NCBI GenBank assembly: GCA_945868845.1
Contig: CAMBMS010000001.1
Span: 310,001 to 374,000 of the forward strand
Length of the DNA: 64,000 nucleotides
DNA from: Asaia bogorensis
GTDB taxonomy: Bacteria > Pseudomonadota > Alphaproteobacteria > Acetobacterales > Acetobacteraceae
Reading direction: 5' to 3'
The translations under genes were made by a program, and so were the position numbers. Shown piece by piece: positions 39,764 to 49,197 of the stretch (the first letter of the stretch is position 1; each line of letters starts with the position of its first letter). Under the pieces are notes generated by a model, which was given only the letters and a program-made list of their open reading frames with translations, did no database searches and had not been told where the DNA came from.

Positions 39764-40459
39764 TCAGAAACTCTCCACCCAGGGCCGTAATTCCACCTCC
39801 CACGCCCAGGCGGAGCGGGGTTGGTTGAGCACGTGCCAATAGCTCTCCGCGATGGCATCGGGGTGCAGCAGGCTGTCGGGATTGTTCGCGGGCTCAGTCC
39901 GCGTAGCGGAGCGGATGCCGCCATCGATGACGAAATGCGCCACATGGATTCCTTGCGGCGAAAGCTCGCGCGCCATGCTCTGCGCTAGGCCGCGCAGAGC
40001 GAATTTCCCCATAGCGAAGGGGGCAGACTGTTTGTAGCCCTTCACCCCGGCCGACGCCCCGGTAAACAGAATGGCGCCATGGTTGTTGGGCAGCATCCGC
40101 CGCACTGCCTGCTGCGCCACAAGGAAGGCGCCATAGGCCGTCACGGCCAGGGTGCGGGCGACTTTTTCGGCCTCCAGGGTCTCGAACGGCCCGCGCACCC
40201 GGTAGCTGGCGTTGTAGACGACAACATCCGGGGTACCGAGGGTAACGTCCACGGCTTCAAACAATCCAGCCACTTCCTCGGGGTCCGCGGCATCCACGGC
40301 AAAGGAGATCGCGCCGGTTTCGCCGCAAAGTTTGGCCAACTTGTCGGGGTTGCGCGCCGCCAGCGCCACATCCAGCCCCTCAGCGGCGTATTTGCGGGCG
40401 AGCGAGGCGGAAAGCCCACTACCAGCGCCGACGATCAGGGCCTTTTTGAACCCGGCCAT
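39764..40459 (-). CDS. Atypical SDR lacking the catalytic tyrosine
   Basis: 231-residue Rossmann protein of the SDR superfamily: ALIVGAGSGLSASLA near the N-terminus, VVYNASYR for the NNAG strand, Ser136 (FTGASAG), Lys152. At the Tyr position of YxxxK there is Phe148 (FAMGK). The rest of the helix (FALRGLAQSMARELSPQGIHV) and VIDGGI are well conserved, so this looks like a stable non-classical subgroup rather than a dying gene. It follows the classical SDR at 40462 by 2 bases and is probably co-transcribed with it. Confidence 0.82.
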   Translation of the reverse strand: MAGFKKALIVGAGSGLSASLARKYAAEGLDVALAARNPDKLAKLCGETGAISFAVDAADPEEVAGLFEAVDVTLGTPDVVVYNASYRVRGPFETLEAEKVARTLAVTAYGAFLVAQQAVRRMLPNNHGAILFTGASAGVKGYKQSAPFAMGKFALRGLAQSMARELSPQGIHVAHFVIDGGIRSATRTEPANNPDSLLHPDAIAESYWHVLNQPRSAWAWEVELRPWVESF

Positions 40460-40461
40460 GT

Positions 40462-41226
40462 TCAGCGCCCCCCGGAGACAGGGATCATGGCGCCGGACAC
40501 GTAGGAGGCCGCGCCCGAGAGCAAAAACATCACCACGCTCGCTACCTCATCGGCCGATCCCACGCGCCCCATCGGCACGCCGCCCACCAGCTTCTCCAGG
40601 CGATCCGGCAACCCGGCGCGGGCGTGCAAATCGGTGACGATCAGGCCGGGATTGACCGCGTTGACCCGGATGCCGCGCGGGCCAAGCTCCTTCGACGTGC
40701 CGATCGTCAGCGTGTCCATGGCACCCTTCGACGCCCCGTATTGCAGCCATTCATTCGCCCCTCCCAGTTGCGAGGCGCGCGAGGAGACATTGACGATGGC
40801 CCCTCCCGGGCCGCCGAGGTCAGTCGCCATGCGCTTCACCGCCTCCCGCGTGGCGACGAAGGCGCCGGTGACGTTGACGGCCATGACGTCACCCACCACC
40901 TGGGCAGTGATGCCGTCGATATTCCCGACTTTTCCCGGAATACCGGCATTGTTCACCAGGGCGGTGACTTTCCCCAGTTCGCGGTCCACGGTGGCAAACA
41001 GCGCCACCACCGATGCTTCATCGGCCATTTCCGCCTGCACCGCGATGGCCTGACCGCCCGCAGTGGTGATCTCCGCCACCACATGATCCGCCAAATCGCG
41101 CGACCGGACATAGCTCAATGCCACCGCATAGCCGACTTTGGCGGCCTGGCGGGCCACGGCGGCGCCGATTCCCTGGCTGCCGCCAGTGACGATCAGGATA
41201 GGTGCAGGCAGGATGAGTTTGCTCAC
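40462..41226 (-). CDS. Short-chain dehydrogenase/reductase (classical)
   Basis: 254-residue SDR: TGGSQGIG at 14-21, VNNAG at 91-95, Ser148/149, Tyr163 and Lys167 (YGASK), and the C-terminal SGAMIPVSGG. Similar to 3-oxoacyl-ACP/sugar-alcohol-type reductases; substrate open. First of a two-gene unit with the atypical SDR. Upstream is a 207-base AT-richer gap (41227-41433) that should hold the promoter and shows no gene. Confidence 0.88.
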   Translation of the reverse strand: MSKLILPAPILIVTGGSQGIGAAVARQAAKVGYAVALSYVRSRDLADHVVAEITTAGGQAIAVQAEMADEASVVALFATVDRELGKVTALVNNAGIPGKVGNIDGITAQVVGDVMAVNVTGAFVATREAVKRMATDLGGPGGAIVNVSSRASQLGGANEWLQYGASKGAMDTLTIGTSKELGPRGIRVNAVNPGLIVTDLHARAGLPDRLEKLVGGVPMGRVGSADEVASVVMFLLSGAASYVSGAMIPVSGGR

Positions 41227-41433
41227 AACGGGATCCTTTTTAGCTTATTTGATTTAATACAAGGCGATAAAAGCACGCTTGCATCCCAGAAAGAAGCAAG
41301 AGGCTCCCTTTGCGCTCGCAGTGTAAGCTTTCGTGTATTCACTTCGTGCCATAGGCGCCGTCCCCGTGTGCTTTCGATATCGAAAAAACCACCCTTTACC
41401 CGCACGCTGCCTCGACCGAAGCGAGTCATAGGC

Positions 41434-41850
41434 ATGCTATACTAGCGGTACGAAATGCAGCGCACGGCGCTGTCACCGCTGCGGATGTTCGCGACCAACC
41501 CGCTCTCCATGCTGGAGGCACCACACAACCCGATGCGCCCGACCGTGGCCGAACGGGTGACGGCGGCGGCGCTGAACTGTTCCGAGCACAATACCCGCCA
41601 GTTCGGCAAACCGGCTTTCGGGCATACCCATACCGCCATCAATGGCGCCCAGGTGGCGATCATGGAAGAAATCGCCGCGCATCGGCTGTGGGGCGATCTG
41701 CTGCGCTTCCGTCGGGCAGTGGATCGCCCGGATGATCCAAAGCTACTGATCGTGGTGCCGATGTCCGGCCGTTACGGGCTTTTCAACAGCAAGCGCTTCC
41801 AGGTTGACGTTACGTTGCTACTCGAGCGTTTTATCCAGACGCATCGGTAG
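41434..41850 (+). pseudogene. PHB depolymerase (PhaZ) N-terminal remnant with amber codon
   Basis: From ATG 41434 the frame reads MLY, TAG (41443-41445), RYEMQRTALSPLRMFA, matching the N-terminus of intracellular polyhydroxyalkanoate depolymerases (M-L-Y-x2-YE-x-QR). Further matches follow: RQFGKPAFG, an IMEEIAAHRLWGDLLRF stretch and LLIVVPMSG, where the lipase-like alpha/beta fold should begin. After PMSG the sequence diverges and stops at 41850, so some 300 residues, including the catalytic triad, are missing. An internal ATG at 41455 could start a short product of 131 residues without activity. Confidence 0.72.
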
Positions 41851-41905
41851 CCGGCCGCCTCGGTTCTGGATACCATCCCCCGGTCACATGCCGATGGGAG
41901 GGACC

Positions 41906-43549
41906 ATGCTCGGATTGATGCAGCAACAGCCTTTGATGATCTCATCATTGCTGACGCATGCCGCGCGCCATCATGCGAACACGGAGATCGTCTCCAGGAC
42001 CACCGAGGGCGCGATCCACCGCTACAACTACGCCGCCACCGAGCGCCGGGCACGCCAGGTCGCGCGGATGATGCAGCGCCTGGGCGTCTGTTCCGCGGAC
42101 AGGATCGGCACCCTGGCCTGGAACGGGTTTCGCCATTTGGAAATTTACTACGCAGTCTCCAGCATGGGCGCGATTTGCCACACCATCAATCCTCGCCTGC
42201 ACGCGGACGATATCGCCTATATCATCAATCATGCCGGCGATAAATATCTTTGCGCGGATACGAGTTTTGTGGCGTTGCTCGCGGCCATCGCTCCCGCTAT
42301 AAAGGACACAGTACGCGGCGTTATCATGATGACCGATCGGGCCAATATGCCGGATGTGACTCTGGCCCCGGGCATGCGGCTTTTTTGCTACGAGGAACTG
42401 ATAGAGGCTGTGGATCACGATTTCACCTGGCCGCACTTCGATGAGAACACCGCCGCCTCGCTCTGCTACACATCAGGCACCACCGGACGTCCAAAAGGCG
42501 CGCTCTACAGCCATCGTTCCACCGTCATTCATGCCTATGCCGTGGGCTTGCCGGATGTGCTGTGTCTGCGCGCGAGCGACCGGATCCTGCCTGTGGTGCC
42601 GATGTTTCATGTCAATGCCTGGGGCATTCCCTATGCGGCGGCGTTGAATGGTACGGCCATCGTATTCCCGGGCCGGTTCCTGGATGGACCCAGCCTGGCC
42701 GCCATGCTGAATGAGGAGCGCGTGAGCATCACGGCCGGCGTGCCCACGGTCTGGCTGGGCCTGTTGCAGCATCTGCGCGCATCCGGCGAACGGCTGCACA
42801 CGACCAAGCGGATCGTCACGGGCGGTTCTGCCTGCCCACCCTTGCTGATCGAGGCGTTCGAGGGTGAATACAATGTCGAGATCGTGCATGCCTGGGGCAT
42901 GACGGAGCTGTCGCCCATTGGCACGGTCAATGCGCCGAAACCTGCTAACGCCGGTTTCACCGGCGCCGATCGCCTCGCGCATGTACTGAAGCAGGGGCGG
43001 GGCTTCTTCGGTATCGACATGAAAATCGTCAACGATGTGGGAGAAGAATTACCTTGGGATGGCAAGGCCTTTGGCGATCTGAAAGTGCGCGGACCGTGGG
43101 TATGTAGTGCCTATTTCGGCGATGAACCGGGCAGCGCCCTGGATGCGGAGGGCTGGTTCGCCACCGGCGATGTCGCCACCATCGATCCCGATGGGTATAT
43201 GGAAATTACCGATAGATCGAAGGATGTGATCAAGTCCGGTGGCGAATGGATCAGCTCAATCGCACTTGAGAATATTGCCGTCTCTCATCCAGATGTGGCG
43301 GAAGCAGCAGTCGTGGCGGCGCGGCATCCGAAATGGGACGAGCGCCCGCTGCTGATCGTGGTGGCAAAGCCGGGCCACACCATCAACCCGGATGATGTCT
43401 TAACCATCTATGAGGGCAAGGTGGCAAAATGGTGGTTGCCGGATGCGGTGCTGGTGGTCGATGAATTACCGCACACCGCCACGGGAAAGCTGCAAAAGAA
43501 TGCGCTAAGGGTGCAATATCGTGATCATCTGATGACGACGGATGACTGA
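41906..43549 (+). CDS. Acyl-CoA synthetase (AMP-forming), fatty/aryl acid type
   Basis: 547-residue ANL-superfamily ligase. P-loop [13 protein letters not shown], adenine motif [15 protein letters not shown], hinge [19 protein letters not shown] with [16 protein letters not shown], and the catalytic lysine in [11 protein letters not shown]. Similar to medium-chain or DmdB-like synthetases; the acid is not predictable. The ATG at 41906 has GGGAGGG 4 bases upstream. Its stop lies inside the start of the enolase-superfamily gene (8-base overlap), and an LLM oxidoreductase follows, so this three-gene operon activates an acid that the other two enzymes may help produce. Confidence 0.92.
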   Translation: MLGLMQQQPLMISSLLTHAARHHANTEIVSRTTEGAIHRYNYAATERRARQVARMMQRLGVCSADRIGTLAWNGFRHLEIYYAVSSMGAICHTINPRLHADDIAYIINHAGDKYLCADTSFVALLAAIAPAIKDTVRGVIMMTDRANMPDVTLAPGMRLFCYEELIEAVDHDFTWPHFDENTAASLCYTSGTTGRPKGALYSHRSTVIHAYAVGLPDVLCLRASDRILPVVPMFHVNAWGIPYAAALNGTAIVFPGRFLDGPSLAAMLNEERVSITAGVPTVWLGLLQHLRASGERLHTTKRIVTGGSACPPLLIEAFEGEYNVEIVHAWGMTELSPIGTVNAPKPANAGFTGADRLAHVLKQGRGFFGIDMKIVNDVGEELPWDGKAFGDLKVRGPWVCSAYFGDEPGSALDAEGWFATGDVATIDPDGYMEITDRSKDVIKSGGEWISSIALENIAVSHPDVAEAAVVAARHPKWDERPLLIVVAKPGHTINPDDVLTIYEGKVAKWWLPDAVLVVDELPHTATGKLQKNALRVQYRDHLMTTDD

Positions 43550-44615
43550 AATCATGCCGATCACCCTTAGCCGCATCGAGGCCTATTATTATCGTGCGCC
43601 GATCAAGGAACACATCATCACCTCCTTCGGCGTCATCCCCGCCCGCACCGTGCTGCTGTTGCGGGTGGAGGACCAGGACGGCGCACATGGCTGGGGCGAG
43701 GTGTGGGCGAACTTTCCGCCCGTGGGCGCGGAGAACAAGCTGCGGCTGCTGGAAGCGGTCATCGCGCCCACCGCGCTAGGCCGTACCTACGATAGCCCTG
43801 TCGTCGCCTGGCTGGAGCTTAGTGCGCGCATGCGCCGCAACGTGCTGCAAAGCGCGGAGCCGGGGAATTTTGGTGCTATCTTGGCGGGCCTTGACGTGGC
43901 GCTGTGGGATCTTACCGCGCGCAAGCAAAGCTTGCCGCTGTGGCGCGCGCTGGGCCTCGCAACGAAACCCGAACCGCTGTTCGCCTATGCCTCCAACCTC
44001 AATCCCGGCGGCGCGCCGGAGACGGTCGATCGCTGCCGGGCGCACGGCTATCGCGGCTTCAAGATGAAGGTAGCCTTCGATTTCGCTTCCGATCTGGACA
44101 ATGTGAAACGCATTTCCGCCAGCCTACGGCCTGGCGAATGTTTCATGATCGATGCCAACCAGGGCTACGACATGCCTGCCGCGCGCCAGGCGGTGGCGGC
44201 GTTCGGTGAATTTCCGCTGCAATGGATCGAGGAGCCAATCTGCGCCGATGAACCCACCGCGTATTGGGCGGAGCTGGCCATGCTGTCGCGCGTGCCGTTG
44301 GCGGCGGGCGAAAATCTACTCGGGTTCGCGCAGTTCGATGCCGCCATCGCGGCGGGCCGGCGCTACTGCCCGCACTGGCTGAATTCCGGCCTCGGCCTGT
44401 TCGCCGCCGCCCATCTGCTGGGCGCGGTCGGTGGTGATGGCATGTTGGAGCACGATGCGATGAAAAATTCGCTCCAGGCCGTGCTGGCGCAACCCTTTCC
44501 CCCATTGGTGGATGGTCGTTTCGCGCTAACTGACAGCCTGGGCCTGGGCGTGCAGCCCGACCTGAGCGGCGCGCGCACGTTCCTGATAGCGCATCGCGAC
44601 ATGCGCAAGGAATAG
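43542..44615 (+). CDS. Mandelate racemase/muconate-lactonizing-family enzyme, probably internally deleted
   Basis: 357-residue enolase-superfamily protein. N-terminal capping domain (ITSFGVIPARTVLLLRVED); barrel residues: FKMKVAFD (K-x-K base), MIDANQGYD and WIEEPICAD metal ligands, AAGENL third ligand region. After GFAQFDAAIAAG the sequence jumps to RRYCPHWLNSGLGLFAAAHLL. Relatives have about 28 more residues here (a strand with Q-P-D-x3-W-GG and a helix ending AAGRRYCPH). Length is correspondingly short. The loss removes part of the barrel, so activity is doubtful. Overlaps the acyl-CoA synthetase stop; LLM gene 4 follows by 10 bases. Confidence 0.75.
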   Translation: MTEIMPITLSRIEAYYYRAPIKEHIITSFGVIPARTVLLLRVEDQDGAHGWGEVWANFPPVGAENKLRLLEAVIAPTALGRTYDSPVVAWLELSARMRRNVLQSAEPGNFGAILAGLDVALWDLTARKQSLPLWRALGLATKPEPLFAYASNLNPGGAPETVDRCRAHGYRGFKMKVAFDFASDLDNVKRISASLRPGECFMIDANQGYDMPAARQAVAAFGEFPLQWIEEPICADEPTAYWAELAMLSRVPLAAGENLLGFAQFDAAIAAGRRYCPHWLNSGLGLFAAAHLLGAVGGDGMLEHDAMKNSLQAVLAQPFPPLVDGRFALTDSLGLGVQPDLSGARTFLIAHRDMRKE

Positions 44616-44625
44616 GAACTCGGTC

Positions 44626-45633
44626 ATGCGGTTCGGCGTATTCGATCATATGGATCGCGGCCCCGTCGCGTTAGGAGCGTTCTATGAAAGCCGGCTACGG
44701 CTGGTGGAAGATTACGATCGGCTGGGCTTTCATGCCTATCACGTGGCGGAGCACCACGCGACGCCCCTCGGGCACGCGCCGTCACCCGCCTTATTCCTGT
44801 CGGCAGTGGCGCAGCGCACCCGTCGGCTGCGCTTCGGGCCGCTGGTTTATTTACTTCCCCTCTATCATCCACTGCGGCTGATCGATGAGATCTGCATGCT
44901 GGACCAGATGAGCGGCGGACGATTCGAACTAGGCGTGGGACGCGGAATTTCCCCCATTGAACTTGCTCTCTTTGGCCTCGATCCCGCACAGGCGCCGGCG
45001 ATGTACGCGGAAGTCTTACAGATCGTGCTGATGGGATTGCAGCAGAAAACGTTGACCCATGTGGGAAAATATTACACCTACCGCGACGTGCCGATGGAAC
45101 TCACGCCCGCACAACGCCCGCACCCTCCATTATGGTACGGTATCGGGCGGGAAGACGCTGTGCCATGGGCTGTGCGCCATCGTGCCAACATCGTCAGCAA
45201 TCTTCCGGCATTCGCCGCGCGCTCGATCATGGAGGCGCATCGCGCCGCCTGGGACGAGGCCAATGACGATGATGTTCCATATCGTGGCCTGGTGCGCCAT
45301 ATCGTGGTGGCGGAAACCCAGACAGAGGCCGATCGTATCGCCGCGCATGGCTATCCGCGCTGGCGGGACAGCTTCCTGTATCTGTGGCTGAAGCACGGCA
45401 CCAAATTGCCCAGTCCGGCCGCGCTGCCATCGCCCAGTTTCGCCGAAGCCGAGGTCAGCGGCCGCGCCATTGCGGGGACGCCGGACAAGGTAGCGGCGTT
45501 TATCCGCCGCATGGCCGCGGAAAGCGGCGTCAACTACGTGCTGTGCCGCTTCGCTTTCGGCGACATTTCGGAGGATGACGCGCGGCAATCAGCGAGCCTG
45601 TTCGCCCGCGACGTCATTCCGAATTTTATTTAA
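44626..45633 (+). CDS. LLM-class flavin-dependent oxidoreductase 4
   Basis: 335-residue luciferase-like protein: MRFGVFDHMDRG, HVAEHHATPLG, RTRRLRFGPLVYLLPLYHPLR, GGRFELGVGRGISPIE, and the C-terminal AGTPDKVAAFIRRMAAESG. The LLYHPLRL-type strand and EHH motif place it with alkanal-monooxygenase-like proteins. AGGAA stands about 10 bases before the ATG. Third gene of the synthetase/enolase-family operon. Its stop overlaps the stop of the convergent alpha/beta hydrolase by 3 bases. Confidence 0.86.
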   Translation: MRFGVFDHMDRGPVALGAFYESRLRLVEDYDRLGFHAYHVAEHHATPLGHAPSPALFLSAVAQRTRRLRFGPLVYLLPLYHPLRLIDEICMLDQMSGGRFELGVGRGISPIELALFGLDPAQAPAMYAEVLQIVLMGLQQKTLTHVGKYYTYRDVPMELTPAQRPHPPLWYGIGREDAVPWAVRHRANIVSNLPAFAARSIMEAHRAAWDEANDDDVPYRGLVRHIVVAETQTEADRIAAHGYPRWRDSFLYLWLKHGTKLPSPAALPSPSFAEAEVSGRAIAGTPDKVAAFIRRMAAESGVNYVLCRFAFGDISEDDARQSASLFARDVIPNFI

Positions 45634-46319
45634 CCGGATATAATGATCCTCGTCAGTTCGTCAGGCGTGCTCAACATCGGATAATGGCCGGTGTCGATCA
45701 CGTGCCAGCGGGCATTCAGTTTCGCTGCGCACCGGCGCTGATGCGCTTCGCCGGGGTTTTGCGCCTGCGGACAATAGATGACAGAGGTATTCCATGCCTG
45801 ATCCCAAAAGGAAGATAATTTCACCGGCTGGGTAAAGACTTTGATCGGATGCAGGGTAATGCGATCCGCCGCCCATTCGGCGATCTTGCGATCCATGCCG
45901 GCAAACATTCTACCCAAAGCGTCCTCCCGCGTGGGGCCGAGGGAATGTTCGTTGTTGATCGCGGCGGGGCGAGTGACGATATCGCGGATTTTCTCGCCAT
46001 TGAACAAAGCGAGTGCATCGGCGAATACAACGCGGCCGATCTTCTCTCTCGCGCGCTCGGCAACACTGGCCATCACCATGCCACCGGATGACGTGCCAAC
46101 CAAAACAACATCCCGTAAATCCTCATAATACAGCAGATCGACGATTTCCTGGGCTTGCGATTCGGTGTCGATACCCTGCCGCAGTTGCGATTTACGCTCA
46201 CCACAGCCATCCAGCGAGGGTGCATACACTATGTGCCCGGCGACGCGCAGCCGCTGCGCAACCGATTGCCAGATCCAGCCACCTTGATAGGCGCCATGCA
46301 GCAATACGAAACTAGCCAT
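45630..46319 (-). CDS. Alpha/beta hydrolase, esterase type
   Basis: 229-residue alpha/beta-hydrolase resembling plant MES/salicylate-esterase-like bacterial proteins: oxyanion region FVLLHGAYQGGWIWQ, nucleophile elbow G75-T-S77-S-G79, and catalytic His in DTGHYPML near the C-terminus. Probably cleaves an ester or thioester at the end of the pathway. Last gene of the seven-gene minus-strand operon; AAGGGG of its ribosome site overlaps the stop of the preceding gene. Confidence 0.86.
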   Translation of the reverse strand: MASFVLLHGAYQGGWIWQSVAQRLRVAGHIVYAPSLDGCGERKSQLRQGIDTESQAQEIVDLLYYEDLRDVVLVGTSSGGMVMASVAERAREKIGRVVFADALALFNGEKIRDIVTRPAAINNEHSLGPTREDALGRMFAGMDRKIAEWAADRITLHPIKVFTQPVKLSSFWDQAWNTSVIYCPQAQNPGEAHQRRCAAKLNARWHVIDTGHYPMLSTPDELTRIIISG

Positions 46320-46323
46320 TTTC

Positions 46324-47220
46324 CTACCCCTTTGTCATGGCGGAATTGCCCGCCATCTGTTCGAACACGCGGACGACGGAGGCGCCGTCCTGTTTATTAA
46401 GTCCCGCCGCGCGGGCCATCTGGTAAATCTCTTCGGTTAATGCCGCGACAGGCATGGGAACGCCGAGCTGGCGAGCAAAATCACAGCCTAGCGCTTGGTC
46501 CTTGTGATTGATATCAATCGTGTTGGCGGGAAGAAAATCTCTCGAGACGATGCGCGGCATTATCCGTTCGAACGCCCAGCTATTACCGGAACTTAAGCGG
46601 ATGATCTCTAGCGTGGTTTGTGGATCCAGCCCCGCCTTCGCTGCGAGGGTGGCAGTTTCGGCGACCGCTACCGCATTGGCCTGTAACATCAGATTATTGA
46701 CGATCTTCATCGCCAACCCATTGCCCAGAGCACCGACATGAAACAGGTTTTTGCCCAGACCCTGAAAAATATCGGTACATTGTTCATAGATTTCGCGCGG
46801 TCCGCCGACGATCACGGTGAGCGTGCCCGCATCCGCTCCAATCTTACCACCGCTCACCGGCGCATCCAGCATTTTGATGCCTTTCGTAGCCAGCTCGTCC
46901 CCCATGCGGCGCAGAGAGAACGGATCGATGGTAGAGGAGGAAATCACAATGCTGCCAGGTGCGGCGCCGTGCAGAAAACCGCCTTCTCCCGTTATCACCG
47001 CCTGGGCCTGCAGCGTGGTTTCAACCATGCAGAGCATACGCGTAGTTTGCCGCGCCACCTCGCGTGGGGTGGGCGCGACTCCGGCGCCATGTTCCGCCAG
47101 GGCCTGGACCTTGCGCGGGTCGAGGTCGTGCACCACCACGGAAAATCCGGCACGCAGCAGGTTGCGCGCCATACCGCCGCCCATATTACCCAATCCCACA
47201 AAGCCGATCTTGCCGCTCAC
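46324..47220 (-). CDS. 3-hydroxyisobutyrate dehydrogenase-family oxidoreductase
   Basis: 298-residue beta-hydroxyacid dehydrogenase: GFVGLGNMGGGMARNL dinucleotide motif (5-20), DAPVSGGKIGADAGTL substrate-binding motif, catalytic lysine in KIVNNLMLQAN, and a C-terminal KDQALGCDFARQLG helix. Oxidises or reduces a small 3-hydroxy acid such as 3-hydroxyisobutyrate, tartronate semialdehyde or similar. Begins with GTG inside the stop of the SDR gene (GTGA overlap), so tightly coupled within the operon. Confidence 0.88.
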   Translation of the reverse strand: MSGKIGFVGLGNMGGGMARNLLRAGFSVVVHDLDPRKVQALAEHGAGVAPTPREVARQTTRMLCMVETTLQAQAVITGEGGFLHGAAPGSIVISSSTIDPFSLRRMGDELATKGIKMLDAPVSGGKIGADAGTLTVIVGGPREIYEQCTDIFQGLGKNLFHVGALGNGLAMKIVNNLMLQANAVAVAETATLAAKAGLDPQTTLEIIRLSSGNSWAFERIMPRIVSRDFLPANTIDINHKDQALGCDFARQLGVPMPVAALTEEIYQMARAAGLNKQDGASVVRVFEQMAGNSAMTKG

Positions 47221-47981
47221 AGCCCGCCGGTCACGTCAATGGTGAGGCCGGTGACGAAGTCAGCGTCTCGCGAGGCGAGGAAGCAAATCACTCCCGCCTG
47301 ATCGGCGGCTTCCGCCATGCGGCGCATTGGCGTACGTTCGATATCGGCCTGCCGCACGTCCGGCGGGCGCTGTTCCCAGCGCGGGCGGATTCTTTCTGTC
47401 AATGTCATGGATGGGGCGATGGCATTCACATTGATACCGTGCGGGCCGAGTTCATAAGAAAGCTTCGTCGTCAGCGCGATGATACCGCCCTTGGCCGCCG
47501 CGTAGGCCGCCGAGGACGCCACGCTTTTGCCACGCCCGGCGATAGAAGCGATGTTGACAATTTTCCCCAATTTTTGCCGCTTCATGTGCGGGATTACGGC
47601 GTGGCTAAACAGGAAAGTGCCGTTCAGATTGAAATCCGTGATTGCCTGCCATTCAGCCAATGTGAGCTGATCCATCTCCGCAGCCGGGTTGGCGATGATG
47701 GTAGAGCCGCCGACGCCATTCATCAGGATATCAATGCGACCATGCACCTTCGCCACCACTGCGACCACGGCATCCACCTGCGTTTGATCCATAGCGTTAC
47801 AGGGATAGCCGTACGCCCGCCCACCGGCCTTAATGATCGCATCGACCGTTATGTTCAGCCGGTCCTGGTTATTATCCACGGCGCAGACGATGCCACCCTC
47901 TCGGCCGATAATGTCGCAGGTGGCGCGGCCGATGCCGGAAGCGGCGGCGGTGATCAGCGCGACCTTGTCCTTGAAACGCAT
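47217..47981 (-). CDS. Short-chain dehydrogenase/reductase
   Basis: 254-residue classical SDR: TAAASGIG (11-18), NGVGGS in place of NNAG, Ser146, Tyr160, Lys164 (YAAAK), VTGLTIDVTGG at the end. The NGVGG variation occurs in several catabolic SDRs. The ATG at 47981 has GGAGG upstream, 17 bases after the CoA-transferase stop. Within the operon it would act on a hydroxyl or ketone of the CoA-bound or free intermediate. Confidence 0.88.
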   Translation of the reverse strand: MRFKDKVALITAAASGIGRATCDIIGREGGIVCAVDNNQDRLNITVDAIIKAGGRAYGYPCNAMDQTQVDAVVAVVAKVHGRIDILMNGVGGSTIIANPAAEMDQLTLAEWQAITDFNLNGTFLFSHAVIPHMKRQKLGKIVNIASIAGRGKSVASSAAYAAAKGGIIALTTKLSYELGPHGINVNAIAPSMTLTERIRPRWEQRPPDVRQADIERTPMRRMAEAADQAGVICFLASRDADFVTGLTIDVTGGL

Positions 47982-47997
47982 GGCGATTTCCTCCGAT

Positions 47998-49197
47998 TCA
48001 GATTGTTCCATTAGCACTTAGGCGGGTTATTTCTTCTGTCGTCAGGCCAAGGCGGCCTTGTAGGATTTCCGCGTTATACTCGCCGAGCGAAGGGCCGAGC
48101 CCGCGTACTTCCCCCGGCGTGTCGGACAACCGCGGTACCAGGTTGGGAATGGCCAGGCTACCCAGGCGCTTATCTGCCACGCGCAGGATGTTGCCGCGCG
48201 CCGCGTATTGCGGATCCTGAAAAATTTCGTCGATGGCATAGACGGGCCCGCAGGGCACCTGCGCAGCCTCGCACATCTTCAGCAATTCGGCGCGGTCATG
48301 CGACCGCGTCCAAGTGGTGACGTACTCATCCACCTGCGTGCGTTGCGCCTCGCGTTGCGGGGTCGTGCCCCAGATGCCCTCGCCGGCAAGGTCGGTAGCG
48401 TTCATCAGTTTGGCGAGGCGGGTAAAAATCTTATCATTGGTGCAGGCAATGGCGATCCAGCGTTCGTCGCGTGTCGGGTAATGGCTGTGCGGCACCACGT
48501 TCACCGTGCCCGGCCCCATGCGCTGGCGCACGTAGCCTTTAAAGTCAAACGCTGGTGCCAGTTCATCCAGGATACGGAACACCGGTTCATACAGCCCAAT
48601 ATCCACCATCTGCCCGCGTCCGGTCTTATCGCGCGCCTGCATGGCGAGCAGCGCACCCATGGCACCATAGATACCGGCGAGATAGTCGGGGATGGTCGCA
48701 GAGCCGGGGGTGACGGGTGCACGATCCGGATAGCCGGCGAGGAAGGAAAGCCCGCCGAACGCATTGCCGATGCGCCCAAAACCTGGCCGATCCTTATAAG
48801 GCCCAGTCTGGCCATAGCCTGAAATGCGTACCATGATCAGGCGAGGGTTTACTTCGCGCAGCACCTCCCAGCCCAAACCCCATTTCTCCATCGTGCCGGG
48901 CTGGAAATTTTCCACCAATATGTCAGCGTCACTGACTAGCCGCTTGAGCAGAACCGCGCCATCCGGCGTGCGCAGGTCAAGCGTGATGGATTTCTTATTC
49001 CGGCACTCGCTCAGCCACGGCAGCGTTTCGCCACAATCATGCATGGTGCCAAATTTGCGCAGCGGATCGCCCACGCCGGGCAGCTCGCATTTAATGATCT
49101 CAGCACCGAATTCGCCCAATTGCGTGGTGCAGAACGGGCCGGCGATGAAGGACGAAACATCGATGACGGTTAGGCCCGCCAGCGGCAACACGCTCAT
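47998..49197 (-). CDS. CaiB/BaiF type III CoA-transferase
   Basis: 399-residue family III CoA-transferase: LPLAGLTVIDVSSFIAGPFCTTQLGEFGAEIIK split over the first strand-helix units, NKKSITLDL, VENFQPGTMEKWGL, RISGYGQTGPY, and the region with the catalytic Asp (ATIPDYLAGIYGAMGALLA). Moves CoA between acids without free thioester release. ATG 49197 overlaps the stop of the CitE-like gene (ATGA). Together with CitE it gives the operon its CoA-activation and carbon-carbon cleavage steps. Confidence 0.93.
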   Translation of the reverse strand: MSVLPLAGLTVIDVSSFIAGPFCTTQLGEFGAEIIKCELPGVGDPLRKFGTMHDCGETLPWLSECRNKKSITLDLRTPDGAVLLKRLVSDADILVENFQPGTMEKWGLGWEVLREVNPRLIMVRISGYGQTGPYKDRPGFGRIGNAFGGLSFLAGYPDRAPVTPGSATIPDYLAGIYGAMGALLAMQARDKTGRGQMVDIGLYEPVFRILDELAPAFDFKGYVRQRMGPGTVNVVPHSHYPTRDERWIAIACTNDKIFTRLAKLMNATDLAGEGIWGTTPQREAQRTQVDEYVTTWTRSHDRAELLKMCEAAQVPCGPVYAIDEIFQDPQYAARGNILRVADKRLGSLAIPNLVPRLSDTPGEVRGLGPSLGEYNAEILQGRLGLTTEEITRLSANGTI

